Positions 13,517 to 25,930 of a stretch of 64,000 nucleotides of DNA are shown here, in pieces. The stretch spans positions 18,412,001-18,476,000 of the forward strand of contig CM072876.1 of the NCBI GenBank assembly GCA_036937835.1, written 5' to 3'. Source of the stretch: Pampus argenteus. Its lineage: Eukaryota; Chordata; Actinopteri; Scombriformes; Stromateidae. Made by a program: the position numbers and the translations under genes. Position 1 is the first letter of the stretch; every line of letters begins with the position of its first letter. The notes beneath the pieces are model-generated. The model was not told where the DNA came from. It was given only the letters and a program-made list of their open reading frames with translations, and searched no databases.

Positions 13517-16500
13517 TCAATCAAAACCATGTTTGCCATCAACAAGTAACTGATTTCTAATGATTAGGACCAAAAAACTCACTTCTGAGAGCTTCCTGCA
13601 GCTTTTACTGTAACATTTGTAAAAATAGCTTTCTCTCAGCGAGAGAAGGTCAAAACTGACAACTACAGTTTTTCCTAAACAACAAGCAATATTTTCAATC
13701 AAAACCATGTTTGCCATCAACAAGTAACTGATTTCTAATGATTAGGAGCACAAAACTCACTTCTGAGAGCTTCCTGCAGCTTTTACTGTAACATTTGTAA
13801 AAATTGCTTTCTCTCAGGCCAAAACTGACAACTACAGTTTTTCTTAAACAAGGAGCAATATTTTCAATCAAAACCATGTTTGCCATCAACAAGTAACTGA
13901 TTTCTAATGATTAGGAGCACAAAACTCACTTCTGAGAGCTTCCTGCAGCTTTTACTGTAACATTTGTAAAAATAGCTTTCTCTCAGGCCAAAATGACAAC
14001 TACAGTTTTTCTTAAACAACAAGCAATATTTTCAATCAAAACCATGTTTGCCATCAACAAGTAACTGATTTCTAATGATTAGGACCAAAAAACTCACTTC
14101 TGAGAGCTTCCTGCAGCTTTTACTGTAACATTTGTAAAAATAGCTTTCTCTCAGCGACAGAAGGTCAAAACTGACAACTACAGTTTTTCTTAAACAAGGA
14201 GCAATATTTTCAATCAAAACCATGTTTGCCATCAACAAGTAACTGATTTCTAATGATTAGGACCAAAAAACTCACTTCTGAGAGCTTCCTGCAGCTTTTA
14301 CTGTAACATTTGTAAAAATAGCTTTCTCTCAAGCCAAAATGACAACTACAGTTTTTCTTAAACAACAAGCAATATTTTCAATCAAAACCATGTTTGCCAT
14401 CAACAAGTAACTGATTTCTAATGATTAGGAGCACAAAACTCACTTCTGAGAGCTTCCTGCAGCTGTTACTGTAACATTTGTAAAAATAGCTTTCTCTCTG
14501 TGAGAGAAGGCCAAAACTGACAACTACAGTTTTTCTTAAACAAGGAGCAATATTTTCAATCAAAACCATGTTTGCCATCAACAAGTAACTGATTTCTAAT
14601 GATTAGGACCAAAAAACTCACTTCTGAGAGCTTCCTGCAGCTTTTACTGTAACATTTGTAAAAATAGCTTTCTCTCAGCGAGAGAAGGTCAAAACTGACA
14701 ACTACAGTTTTTCCTAAACAACAAGCAATATTTTCAATCAAAACCATGTTTGCCATCAACAAGTAACTGATTTCTAATGATTAGGAGCACAAAACTCACT
14801 TCTGAGAGCTTCCTGCAGCTTTTACTGTAACATTTGTAAAAATTGCTTTCTCTCAGGCCAAAACTGACAACTACAGTTTTTCTTAAACAAGGAGCAATAT
14901 TTTCAATCAAAACCATGTTTGCCATCAACAAGTAACTGATTTCTAATGATTAGGAGCACAAAACTCACTTCTGAGAGCTTCCTGCAGCTTTTACTGTAAC
15001 ATTTGTAAAAATAGCTTTCTCTCAGGCCAAAATGACAACTACAGTTTTTCTTAAACAACAAGCAATATTTTCAATCAAAACCATGTTTGCCATCAACAAG
15101 TAACTGATTTCTAATGATTAGGACCAAAAAACTCACTTCTGAGAGCTTCCTGCAGCTTTTACTGTAACATTTGTAAAAATAGCTTTCTCTCTGCGAGAGA
15201 AGGCCAAAACTGACAACTACAGTTTTTCTTAAACAAGGAGCAATATTTTCAATCAAAACCATGTTTGCCATCAACAAGTAACTGATTTCTAATGATTAGG
15301 AGCACAAAACTCACTTCTGAGAGCTTCCTGCAGCTTTTACTGTAACATTTGTAAAAATAGCTTTCTCTCAGAATGGAAAGGCCAAAACTGACAACTACAG
15401 TTTTTCTTAAACAAGGAGCAATATTTTCAATCAAAACCATGTTTGCCATCAACAAGTAACTGATTTCTAATGATAAGGACCAAAAAACTTACCTCTGAGA
15501 GCTTCCTGCAGCTTTTACTGTAACATTTGTAAAAATAGCTTTCTCTCTGCGAGAAAAGGCCAAAACTGACAACTACAGTTTTTCTTAAACAAGGAGCAAT
15601 ATTTTCAATCAAAACCATGTTTGCCATCAACAAGTAACTGATTTCTAATGATTAGGAGCACAAAACTCACTTCTGAGAGCTTTGTGCAGCTTTTACTGTA
15701 ACATTTGTAAAAATAGCTTTCTCTCAGGCCAAAACTGACAACTACAGTTTTTCTTAAACAAGGAGCAATATTTTCAATCAAAACCATGTTTGCCATCAAC
15801 AAGTAACTGATTTCTAATGATTGGACCATAAAACTCACTTCTGAGAGCTTCCTGCAGCTTTTACTGTAACATTTGTAAAAATAGCTTTCTCTCAGGCCAA
15901 AACTGACAACTACAGTTTTTCTTAAACAAGGAGCAATATTTTCAATCAAAACCATGTTTGCCATCAACAAGTAACTGATTTCTAATGATTAGGAGCACAA
16001 AACTCACTTCTGAGAGCTTCCTGCAGCTGTTACTGTAACATTTGTAAAAATAGCTTTCTCTCTGTGAGAGAAGGCCAAAACTGACAACTACAGTTTTTCT
16101 TAAACAAGGAGCAATATTTTCAATCAAAACCATGTTTGCCATCAACAAGTAACTGATTTCTAATGATTAGGACCAAAAAACTCACTTCTGAGAGCTTCCT
16201 GCAGCTTTTACTGTAACATTTGTAAAAATAGCTTTCTCTCAGCGAGAGAAGGTCAAAACTGACAACTACAGTTTTTCCTAAACAACAAGCAATATTTTCA
16301 ATCAAAACCATGTTTGCCATCAACAAGTAACTGATTTCTAATGATTAGGAGCACAAAACTCACTTCTGAGAGCTTCCTGCAGCTTTTACTGTAACATTTG
16401 TAAAAATTGCTTTCTCTCAGGCCAAAACTGACAACTACAGTTTTTCTTAAACAAGGAGCAATATTTTCAATCAAAACCATGTTTGCCATCAACAAGTAAC

Positions 16501-16931
16501 TGATTTCTAATGATTAGGAGCACAAACCTCACTTCTGAGAGCTTCCTGCAGCTTTTACTGTAACATTTGTAAAAATAGCTTTCTCTCAGGCCAAAATGAC
16601 AACTACAGTTTTTCTTAAACAACAAGCAATATTTTCAATCAAAACCATGTTTGCCATCAACAAGTAACTGATTTCTAATGATTAGGACCAAAAAACTCAC
16701 TTCTGAGAGCTTCCTGCAGCTTTTACTGTAACATTTGTAAAAATAGCTTTCTCTCAGCGAGAGAAGGTCAAAACTGACAACTACAGTTTTTCTTAAACAA
16801 GGAGCAATATTTTCAATCAAAACCATGTTTGCCATCAACAAGTAACTGATTTCTAATGATTAGGACCAAAAAACTCACTTCTGAGAGCTTCCTGCAGCTT
16901 TTACTGTAACATTTGTAAAAATAGCTTTCTC
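13517..16931 (-). repeat. Stratum A large repeat, copy 2 (period 3,652 bp)
   Basis: This is the second copy of the 9,866-13,279 segment. It includes module Y and two module-X segments in the same order. The piece at 14,032-14,734 also matches 9,342-10,043 (offset 4,690), sharing AGCGACAG, so the same monomers occur in at least two higher-order contexts. Confidence 0.82.
15071..15941 (-). repeat. Stratum A module Y, 5-mer of 871 bp, copy 2
   Basis: The order and markers match the copy 3,652 bp upstream, and the lines I compared showed no difference. It includes the unusual AGCTTTGTGCAGC change near 15,680. Confidence 0.83.
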
Positions 16932-16980
16932 TCAAGCCAAAATGACAACTACAGTTTTTCTTAAACAACAAGCAATATTT
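15942..16980 (-). repeat. Stratum A module X, complete 1,039-bp copy
   Basis: All six monomer types occur in the standard order with lengths 178, 178, 169, 168, 178 and 168 bp. It directly follows a copy of module Y, as does the X copy starting at 12,290, so the XY order itself is part of a larger repeat. A rare AAACCTCAC variant links it to copies near 10,270 and 12,873. Confidence 0.82.
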
Positions 16981-17295
16981 TCAATCAAAACCATGTTTGC
17001 CATCAACAAGTAACTGATTTCTAATGATTAGGAGCACAAAACTCACTTCTGAGAGCTTCCTGCAGCTGTTACTGTAACATTTGTAAAAATAGCTTTCTCT
17101 CAGGCCAAAACTGACAACTACAGTTTTTCTTAAACAACAAGCAATATTTTCAATCAAAACCATGTTTGCCATCAACAAGTAACTGATTTCTAATGATTAG
17201 GAGCACAAAACTCACTTCTGAGAGCTTCCTCCAGCTTTTACTGTAACATTTGTAAAAATAGCTTTCTCTCAGGCCAAAACTGACAACTACAGTTT

Positions 17296-17836
17296 TTCTT
17301 AAACAACAAGCAATATTTTCAATCAAAACCATGTTTGCCATCAACAAGTAACTGATTTCTAATGATTAGGACTAAAAAACTCACTTCTGAGAGCTTCCTG
17401 CAGCTTTTACTGTCACATTTGTAAAAATAGTTTTCTCTCAGGCCAAAACTGACAACTACAGTTTTTCTTAAACAAGGAGCAAGATTTTCAATCAAACCCA
17501 TGTTTGCCATCAACAAGTAACTGATTTCTAATGATTAGGACCAAAAAACTCACTTCTGAGAGCTTCCTGCAGCTTTTACTGTAACATTTGTAAAAATAGC
17601 TTTCTCTCTGCGAGAGAAGGCCAAAACTGACAACTACAGTTTTTTCTAAACAAGGAGCAATATTTTCAATCAAAACCATGTTTGCCATCACCAAGTAACT
17701 GATTTCTAATGATTAGGACCAAAAAACTCACTTCTGAGAGCTTCCTGCAGCTTTTACTGTAACATTTGTAAAAAATAGCTTTCTCTCTGTGAGAGAAGGC
17801 CAAAACTGACAACTACAGTTTTTCTTAAACAAGGAG
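17296..17836 (-). repeat. Three-monomer segment, second copy of 7,940-8,480
   Basis: It carries the same series of rare substitutions as the copy 9,356 bp upstream. It sits between a 169-bp unit with a CTCCAGC variant and the start of a partial 6-mer module at 17,845. Confidence 0.82.
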
Positions 17837-18359
17837 CAATATTTTCAATCAAAACCATGTTTGCCATCAACAAGTAACTGATTTCTAATGATTAGGACCA
17901 AAAAACTCACTTCTGAGAGCTTCCTGCAGCTTTTACTGTAACATTTGTAAAAATAGCTTTCTCTCAGCGAGAGAAGGTCAAAACTGACAACTACAGTTTT
18001 TCCTAAACAACAAGCAATATTTTCAATCAAAACCATGTTTGCCATCAACAAGTAACTGATTTCTAATGATTAGGAGCACAAAACTCACTTCTGAGAGCTT
18101 CCTGCAGCTTTTACTGTAACATTTGTAAAAATTGCTTTCTCTCAGGCCAAAACTGACAACTACAGTTTTTCTTAAACAAGGAGCAATATTTTCAATCAAA
18201 ACCATGTTTGCCATCAACAAGTAACTGATTTCTAATGATTAGGAGCACAAAACTCACTTCTGAGAGCTTCCTGCAGCTTTTACTGTAACATTTGTAAAAA
18301 TAGCTTTCTCTCAGGCCAAAATGACAACTACAGTTTTTCTTAAACAACAAGCAATATTT

Positions 18360-18874
18360 TCAATCAAAACCATGTTTGCCATCAACAAGTAACTGATTTC
18401 TAATGATAAGGACCAAAAAACTTACCTCTGAGAGCTTCCTGCAGCTTTTACTGTAACATTTGTAAAAATAGCTTTCTCTCTGCGAGAAAAGGCCAAAACT
18501 GACAACTACAGTTTTTCTTAAACAAGGAGCAATATTTTCAATCAAAACCATGTTTGCCATCAACAAGTAACTGATTTCTAATGATTAGGAGCACAAAACT
18601 CACTTCTGAGAGCTTTGTGCAGCTTTTACTGTAACATTTGTAAAAATAGCTTTCTCTCAGGCCAAAACTGACAACTACAGTTTTTCTTAAACAAGGAGCA
18701 ATATTTTCAATCAAAACCATGTTTGCCATCAACAAGTAACTGATTTCTAATGATTGGACCATAAAACTCACTTCTGAGAGCTTCCTGCAGCTTTTACTGT
18801 AACATTTGTAAAAATAGCTTTCTCTCAGGCCAAAACTGACAACTACAGTTTTTCTTAAACAAGGAGCAATATTT
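18360..18874 (-). repeat. Module Y, 3-monomer partial copy
   Basis: Only the last three monomers of module Y are present (178, 169 and 168 bp; markers ACTTACCTCTG, GCTTTGTGCAGC, GATTGGACCAT). It is joined upstream to the AAAATTGC and CCAAAATGAC monomers of module X, so the joint creates a new X-Y order. Confidence 0.8.
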
Positions 18875-20100
18875 TCAATCAAAACCATGTTTGCCATCAA
18901 CAAGTAACTGATTTCTAATGCTTAGGACCAAAAAACTCACTTCTGAGAGCTTCCTGCAGCTTTTACTGTAACATTTGTAAAAATAGCTTTCTCTCAGGCC
19001 AAAACTGACAACTACAGTTTTTCTTAAACAAGGAGCAATATTTTCAATCAAAACCATGTTTGCCATCAACAAGTAACTGATTTCTAATGATAAGGACCAA
19101 AAAACTTACTTCTGAGAGCTTCCTGCAGCTTTTACTGTAACATTTGTAAAAATAGCTTTCTCTCAGGCCAAAACTGACAACTACAGTTTTTCTTAAACAA
19201 GGAGCAATATTTTCAATCAAAACCATGTTTGCCATCAACAAGTAACTGATTTCTAATGATTAGGACCATAAAACTCACTTCTGAGAGCTTCCTGCAGCTT
19301 TTACTGTAACATTTGTAAAAATAGCTTTCTCTCAGGCCAAAACTGACAACTACAGTTTTTTCTTAAACAAGGAGCAATATTTTCAATCAAAACCATGTTT
19401 GCCATCAACAAGTAACTGATTTATAATGATTAGGACCAAAAAACTAACTTCTGAGAGCTTCCTGCAGCTTTTACTGTAACATTTGTAAAAATAGCTTTCT
19501 CTCTGCGAGAGAAGGCCAAAACTGACAACTACAGTTTTTCTTAAACAAGGAGCAATATTTTCAATCAAAACCATGTTTGCCATCAACAAGTAACTGATTT
19601 CTAATGATAAGGACCAATAAACTTACTTCTGAGAGCTTCCTGCAGCTTTTACTGTAACATTTGTAAAAATAGCTTTCTCTCAGGCCAAAACTGACAACTA
19701 CAGTTTTTCTTAAACAAGGAGCAATATTTTCAATCAAAACCATGTTTGCCATCAACAAGTAACTGATTTATAATGATTAGGACCAAAAAACTAACTTCTG
19801 AGAGCTTCCTGCAGCTTTACTGTAACATTTGTAAAAATAGCTTTCTCTCAGGCCAAAACTGACAACTACAGTTTTTCTTAAACAACAAGCAATATTTTCA
19901 ATCAAAACCATGTTTGCCATCAACAAGTAACTGATTTCTAATGATTAGGAGCACAAAACTCACTTCTGAGAGCTTCCTGCAGCTTTTACTGTAACATTTG
20001 TAAAAATTGCTTTCTCTCAGGCCAAAACTGACAACTACAGTTTTTCTTAAACAAGGAGCAATATTTTCAATCAAAACCATGTTTGCCATCAACAAGTAAC
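18875..20100 (-). repeat. Segment related to 2,318-3,400
   Basis: Monomers starting at 18,875 carry in order TAATGCTTAGG, GATAAGGACC, GATTTATAATG with ACTAACTTC, GGACCAATAAAC, GATTTATAATG and AAAATTGC. The same order is seen at 2,318-3,400, offset about 16,557, rising to 16,727 after one extra monomer. A shorter relative repeats part of the set at 20,582-21,087. Confidence 0.75.
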
Positions 20101-21086
20101 TGATTTCTAATGATTAGGAGCACAAAACTCACTTCTGAGAGCTTCCTGCAGCTTTTACTGTAACATTTGTAAAAATAGCTTTCTCTCAGGCCAAAATGAC
20201 AACTACAGTTTTTCTTAAACAACAAGCAATATTTTCAATCAAAACCATGTTTGCCATCAACAAGTAACTGATTTCTAATGATTAGGACCAAAAAACTCAC
20301 TTCTGAGAGCTTCCTGCAGCTTTTACTGTAACATTTGTAAAAATAGCTTTCTCTCTGCGAGAGAAGGCCAAAACTGACAACTACAGTTTTTCTTAAACAA
20401 GGAGCAATATTTTCAATCAAAACCATGTTTGCCATCAACAAGTAACTGATTTCTAATGATTAGGAGCACAAAACTCACTTCTGAGAGCTTCCTGCAGCTT
20501 TTACTGTAACATTTGTAAAAATAGCTTTCTCTCAGGCCAAAACTGACAACTACAGTTTTTCTTAAACAAGGAGCAATATTTTCAATCAAAACCATGTTTG
20601 CCATCAACAAGTAACTGATTTATAATGATTAGGACCAAAAAACTAACTTCTGAGAGCTTCCTGCAGCTTTACTGTAACATTTGTAAAAATAGCTTTCTCT
20701 CAGGCCAAAACTGACAACTACAGTTTTTCTTAAACAACAAGCAATATTTTCAATCAAAACCATGTTTGCCATCAACAAGTAACTGATTTCTAATGATTAG
20801 GAGCACAAAACTCACTTCTGAGAGCTTCCTGCAGCTTTTACTGTAACATTTGTAAAAATTGCTTTCTCTCAGGCCAAAACTGACAACTACAGTTTTTCTT
20901 AAACAAGGAGCAATATTTTCAATCAAAACCATGTTTGCCATCAACAAGTAACTGATTTCTAATGATTAGGAGCACAAAACTCACTTCTGAGAGCTTCCTG
21001 CAGCTTTTACTGTAACATTTGTAAAAATAGCTTTCTCTCAGGCCAAAATGACAACTACAGTTTTTCTTAAACAAGGAGCAATATTT

Positions 21087-21601
21087 TCAATCAAAACCAT
21101 GTTTGCCATCAACAAGTAACTGATTTCTAATGATAAGGACCAAAAAACTTACCTCTGAGAGCTTCCTGCAGCTTTTACTGTAACATTTGTAAAAATAGCT
21201 TTCTCTCTGCGAGAAAAGGCCAAAACTGACAACTACAGTTTTTCTTAAACAAGGAGCAATATTTTCAATCAAAACCATGTTTGCCATCAACAAGTAACTG
21301 ATTTCTAATGATTAGGAGCACAAAACTCACTTCTGAGAGCTTTGTGCAGCTTTTACTGTAACATTTGTAAAAATAGCTTTCTCTCAGGCCAAAACTGACA
21401 ACTACAGTTTTTCTTAAACAAGGAGCAATATTTTCAATCAAAACCATGTTTGCCATCAACAAGTAACTGATTTCTAATGATTGGACCATAAAACTCACTT
21501 CTGAGAGCTTCCTGCAGCTTTTACTGTAACATTTGTAAAAATAGCTTTCTCTCAGGCCAAAACTGACAACTACAGTTTTTCTTAAACAAGGAGCAATATT
21601 T
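21087..21601 (-). repeat. Module Y, second 3-monomer partial copy
   Basis: The last three module-Y monomers recur 2,727 bp after the previous partial copy, with the same markers. The upstream neighbour again has the CCAAAATGAC change but the AAACAAGGAGC variant instead of AAACAACAAGC, placing the joint inside that monomer. Confidence 0.8.
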
Positions 21602-22641
21602 TCAATCAAAACCATGTTTGCCATCAACAAGTAACTGATTTCTAATGATTAGGAGCACAAAACTCACTTCTGAGAGCTTCCTGCAGCTTTTACTGTAACA
21701 TTTGTAAAAATAGCTTTCTCTCAGCGAGAGAAGGTCAAAACTGACAACTACAGTTTTTCTTAAACAAGGAGCAATATTTTCAATCAAAACCATGTTTGCC
21801 ATCAACAAGTAACTGATTTCTAATGATTAGGACCAAAAAACTCACTTCTGAGAGCTTCCTGCAGCTTTTACTGTAACATTTGTAAAAATAGCTTTCTCTC
21901 AAGCCAAAATGACAACTACAGTTTTTCTTAAACAACAAGCAATATTTTCAATCAAAACCATGTTTGCCATCAACAAGTAACTGATTTCTAATGATTAGGA
22001 GCACAAAACTCACTTCTGAGAGCTTCCTGCAGCTGTTACTGTAACATTTGTAAAAATAGCTTTCTCTCTGTGAGAGAAGGCCAAAACTGACAACTACAGT
22101 TTTTCTTAAACAAGGAGCAATATTTTCAATCAAAACCATGTTTGCCATCAACAAGTAACTGATTTCTAATGATTAGGACCAAAAAACTCACTTCTGAGAG
22201 CTTCCTGCAGCTTTTACTGTAACATTTGTAAAAATAGCTTTCTCTCAGCGAGAGAAGGTCAAAACTGACAACTACAGTTTTTCCTAAACAACAAGCAATA
22301 TTTTCAATCAAAACCATGTTTGCCATCAACAAGTAACTGATTTCTAATGATTAGGAGCACAAAACTCACTTCTGAGAGCTTCCTGCAGCTTTTACTGTAA
22401 CATTTGTAAAAATTGCTTTCTCTCAGGCCAAAACTGACAACTACAGTTTTTCTTAAACAAGGAGCAATATTTTCAATCAAAACCATGTTTGCCATCAACA
22501 AGTAACTGATTTCTAATGCTTAGGACCAAAAAACTCACTTCTGAGAGCTTCCTCCAGCTTTTACTGTAACATTTGTAAAAATAGCTTTCTCTCAGGCCAA
22601 AACTGACAACTACAGTTTTTCTTAAACAAGGAGCAATATTT

Positions 22642-23650
22642 TCAATCAAAACCATGTTTGCCATCAACAAGTAACTGATTTATAATGATTAGGACCAAAA
22701 AACTAACTTCTGAGAGCTTCCTGCAGCTTTTACTGTAACATTTGTAAAAATAGCTTTCTCTCTGCGAGAGAAGGCCAAAACTGACAACTACAGTTTTTCT
22801 TAAACAAGGAGCAATATTTTCAATCAAAACCATGTTTGCCTTCAACAAGTAACTGATTTCTAATGATAAGGACCAATAAACTTACTTCTGAGAGCTTCCT
22901 GCAGCTTTTACTGTAACATTTGTAAAAATAGCTTTCTCTCAGGCCAAAACTGACAACTACAGTTTTACTTAAACAAGGAGCAATATTTTCAATCAAAACC
23001 ATGTTTGCCATCAACAAGTAACTGATTTATAATGATTAGGACCAAAAAACTAACTTCTGAGAGCTTCCTGCAGCTTTTACTGTAACATTTGTAAAAATAG
23101 CTTTCTCTCAGGCCAAAACTGACAACTACAGTTTTTCTTAAACAACAAGCAATATTTTCAATCAAAACCATGTTTGCCATCAACAAGTAACTGATTTCTA
23201 ATGATTAGGAGCACAAAACTCACTTCTGAGAGCTTCCTGCAGCTTTTACTGTAACATTTGTAAAAATTGCTTTCTCTCAGGCCAAAACTGACAACTACAG
23301 TTTTTCTTAAACAAGGAGCAATATTTTCAATCAAAACCATGTTTGCCATCAACAAGTAACTGATTTCTAATGATTAGGAGCACAAAACTCACTTCTGAGA
23401 GCTTCCTGCAGCTTTTACTGTAACATTTGTAAAAATAGCTTTCTCTCAGGCCAAAACTGACAACTACAGTTTTTCTTAAACAACAAGCAATATTTTCAAT
23501 CAAAACCATGTTTGCCATCAACAAGTAACTGATTTCTAATGATTAGGAGCACAAAACTCACTTCTGAGAGCTTCCTGCAGCTTTTACTGTGACATTTGTA
23601 AAAATAGCTTTCTCTCAGGCCAAAACTGACAACTACAGTTTTTCTTAAAC
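22642..23650 (-). repeat. Segment repeated from 6,087-7,095
   Basis: Six monomers match at offset 16,555 with shared rare changes (GATTTATAATG, GTTTTACTTAAAC, AAAATTGC, ACTGTGACATTTG). The match ends where AAACAACAAGC near 7,097 is replaced by AAACAAGGAGC near 23,652. Confidence 0.8.
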
Positions 23651-23829
23651 AAGGAGCAATATTTTCAATCAAAACCATGTTTGCCATCAACGAATAACTG
23701 ATTTCTAATGATTAGGAGCACAAAACTCACTTCTGAGAGCTTCCTGCAGCTTTTACTGTAACATTTGTAAAAATTGCTTTCTCTCAGGCCAAAACTGACA
23801 ACTACAGTTTTTCTTAAACAAGGAGCAAT

Positions 23830-25930
23830 ATGTTCAATCAAAACCATGTTTGCCATCAACAAGTAACTGATTTCTAATGATTAGGACCAAAAAACTCACT
23901 TCTGAGAGCTTCCTGCAGCTTTTACTGTAACATTTGTAAAAAAAATAGCTTTCTCTCAGCGAGAGAAGGTCAAAACTGACAACTACAGTTTTTCTTCAAC
24001 AACGAGCAATATTTTCAATCAAAACCATGTTTGCCATCAACAAGTAACTGATTTCTAATGATTAGGACCAAAAAACTCACTTCTGAAAGCTTCCTGCAGC
24101 TTTTACTGTAACATTTGTAAAAAATAGCTTTCTCTCTGCGAGAGAAGGCCAAAACTGACAACTACAGTTTTTCTTAGACAAGGAGCAATATTTTCAATCA
24201 AAACCATGTTTGCCAAGTAACTGATTTCTAATGATTAGGAGCACAAAACTCACTTCTGAGAGCTTCCTGCAGCTTTTACTGTAACATTTGTAAAAATAGC
24301 TTTCTCTCAGGCCAAAACTGACAACTACAGTTTTTCTTAAACAAGGAGCAATATTTTCAATCAAAACCATGTTTGCCATCAACAAGTAACTGATTTCTAA
24401 TGCTTAGGACCAAAAAACTCACTTCTGAGAGCTTCCTGCAGCTTTTACTGTAACATTTGTAAAAATAGCTTTCTCTCAGGCCAAAACTGACAACTACAGT
24501 TTTTCTTAAACAAGGAGCAATATTTTCAATCAAAACCATGTTTGCCATCAACAAGTAACTGATTTATAATGTTTAGGACCAAAAAAACTAACTTCTGAGA
24601 GCTTCCTGCATCTTTTACTGTAACATTTGTAAAAATAGCTTTCTCTCTGCGAGAGAAGGCCAAAACTGACAACTACAGTTTTTCTTAAACAAGGAGCAAT
24701 ATTTTCAATCAAAACCATGTTTGCCATCAACAAGTAACTGATTTCTAATGATAAGGACCAATAAACTTACTTCTGAGAGCTTCCTGCAGCTTTTACTGTA
24801 ACATTTGTAAAAATAGCTTTCTCTCAGGCCAAAACTGACAACTACAGTTTTACTTAAACAAGGAGCAATATTTTCAATCAAAACCATGTTTGCCATCAAC
24901 AAGTAACTGATTTATAATGATTAGGACCAAAAAACTAACTTCTGAGAGCTTCCTGCAGCTTTTACTGTAACATTTGTAAAAATAGCTTTCTCTCAGGCCA
25001 AAACTGACAACTACAGTTTTTCTTAAACAACAAGCAATATTTTCAATCAAAACCATGTTTGCCATCAACAAGTAACTGATTTCTAATGATTAGGAGCACA
25101 AAACTAACTTCTGAGAGCTTCCTGCAGCTTTTACTGTAACATTTGTAAAAATTGCTTTCTCTCAGGCCAAAACTGACAACTACAGTTTTTCTTAAACAAG
25201 GAGCAATATTTTCAATCAAAACCATGTTTGCCATCAAGAAGTAACTGATTTCTAATGATTAGGAGCACAAAACTCACTTCTGAGAGCTTCCTGCAGCTTT
25301 TACTGTAACATTTGTAAAAATAGCTTTCTCTCAGGCCAAATCTGACAACTACAGTTTTTCTTAAACAACAAGCAATATTTTCAATCAAAACCATGTTTGC
25401 CATCAACAAGTAACTGATTTCTAATGATTAGGAGCACAAAACTCACTTCTGAGAGCTTCCTGCAGCTTTTACTGTGACATTTGTAAAAATAGCTTTCTCT
25501 CAGGCCAAAACTGACAACTACAGTTTTTCTTAAACAACAAGCAATATTTTCAATCAAAACCATGTTTGCCATCAACAAGTACCTGATTTCTAATGATTAG
25601 GAGCACAAAACTCACTTCTGAGAGCTTCCTGCAGCTTTTACTGTAACATTTGTAAAAATAGCTTTCTCTCTGCGAGAGAAGGCCAAAACTGACAACTACA
25701 GTTTTTCTTAAACAAGGAGCAATATTTTCAATCAAAACCATGTTTGCCATCAAAAAGTAACTGATTTCTAATGATTGGACCATAAAACTCACTTCTGAGA
25801 GCCTCCTGCAGCTTTTACTGTAACATTTGTAAAAATAGCTTTCTCTCAGGCCAAAACTGACAACTACAGTTTTTCTTAAACAAGGAGCAATATTTTCAAT
25901 CAAAACCATGTTTGTCATCAACAAGTAACT
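23830..25930 (-). repeat. Stratum A older block, copy 3
   Basis: This copies the block at 5,390-7,480 at an offset of about 18,440. Shared rare markers are ATATGTTCAATC, the 6-bp loss giving GCCAAGTAAC near 24,214, ACTGTGACATTTG near 25,473, AGTACCTGATT near 25,578 and TTTGTCATC near 25,912. Small differences are GTAAAAAAAATAG near 23,938 and a long-form palindrome near 25,670 where the other copy has the short form. It partly repeats the preceding 22,642-23,650 segment with a period of about 1,885 bp. Confidence 0.8.
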
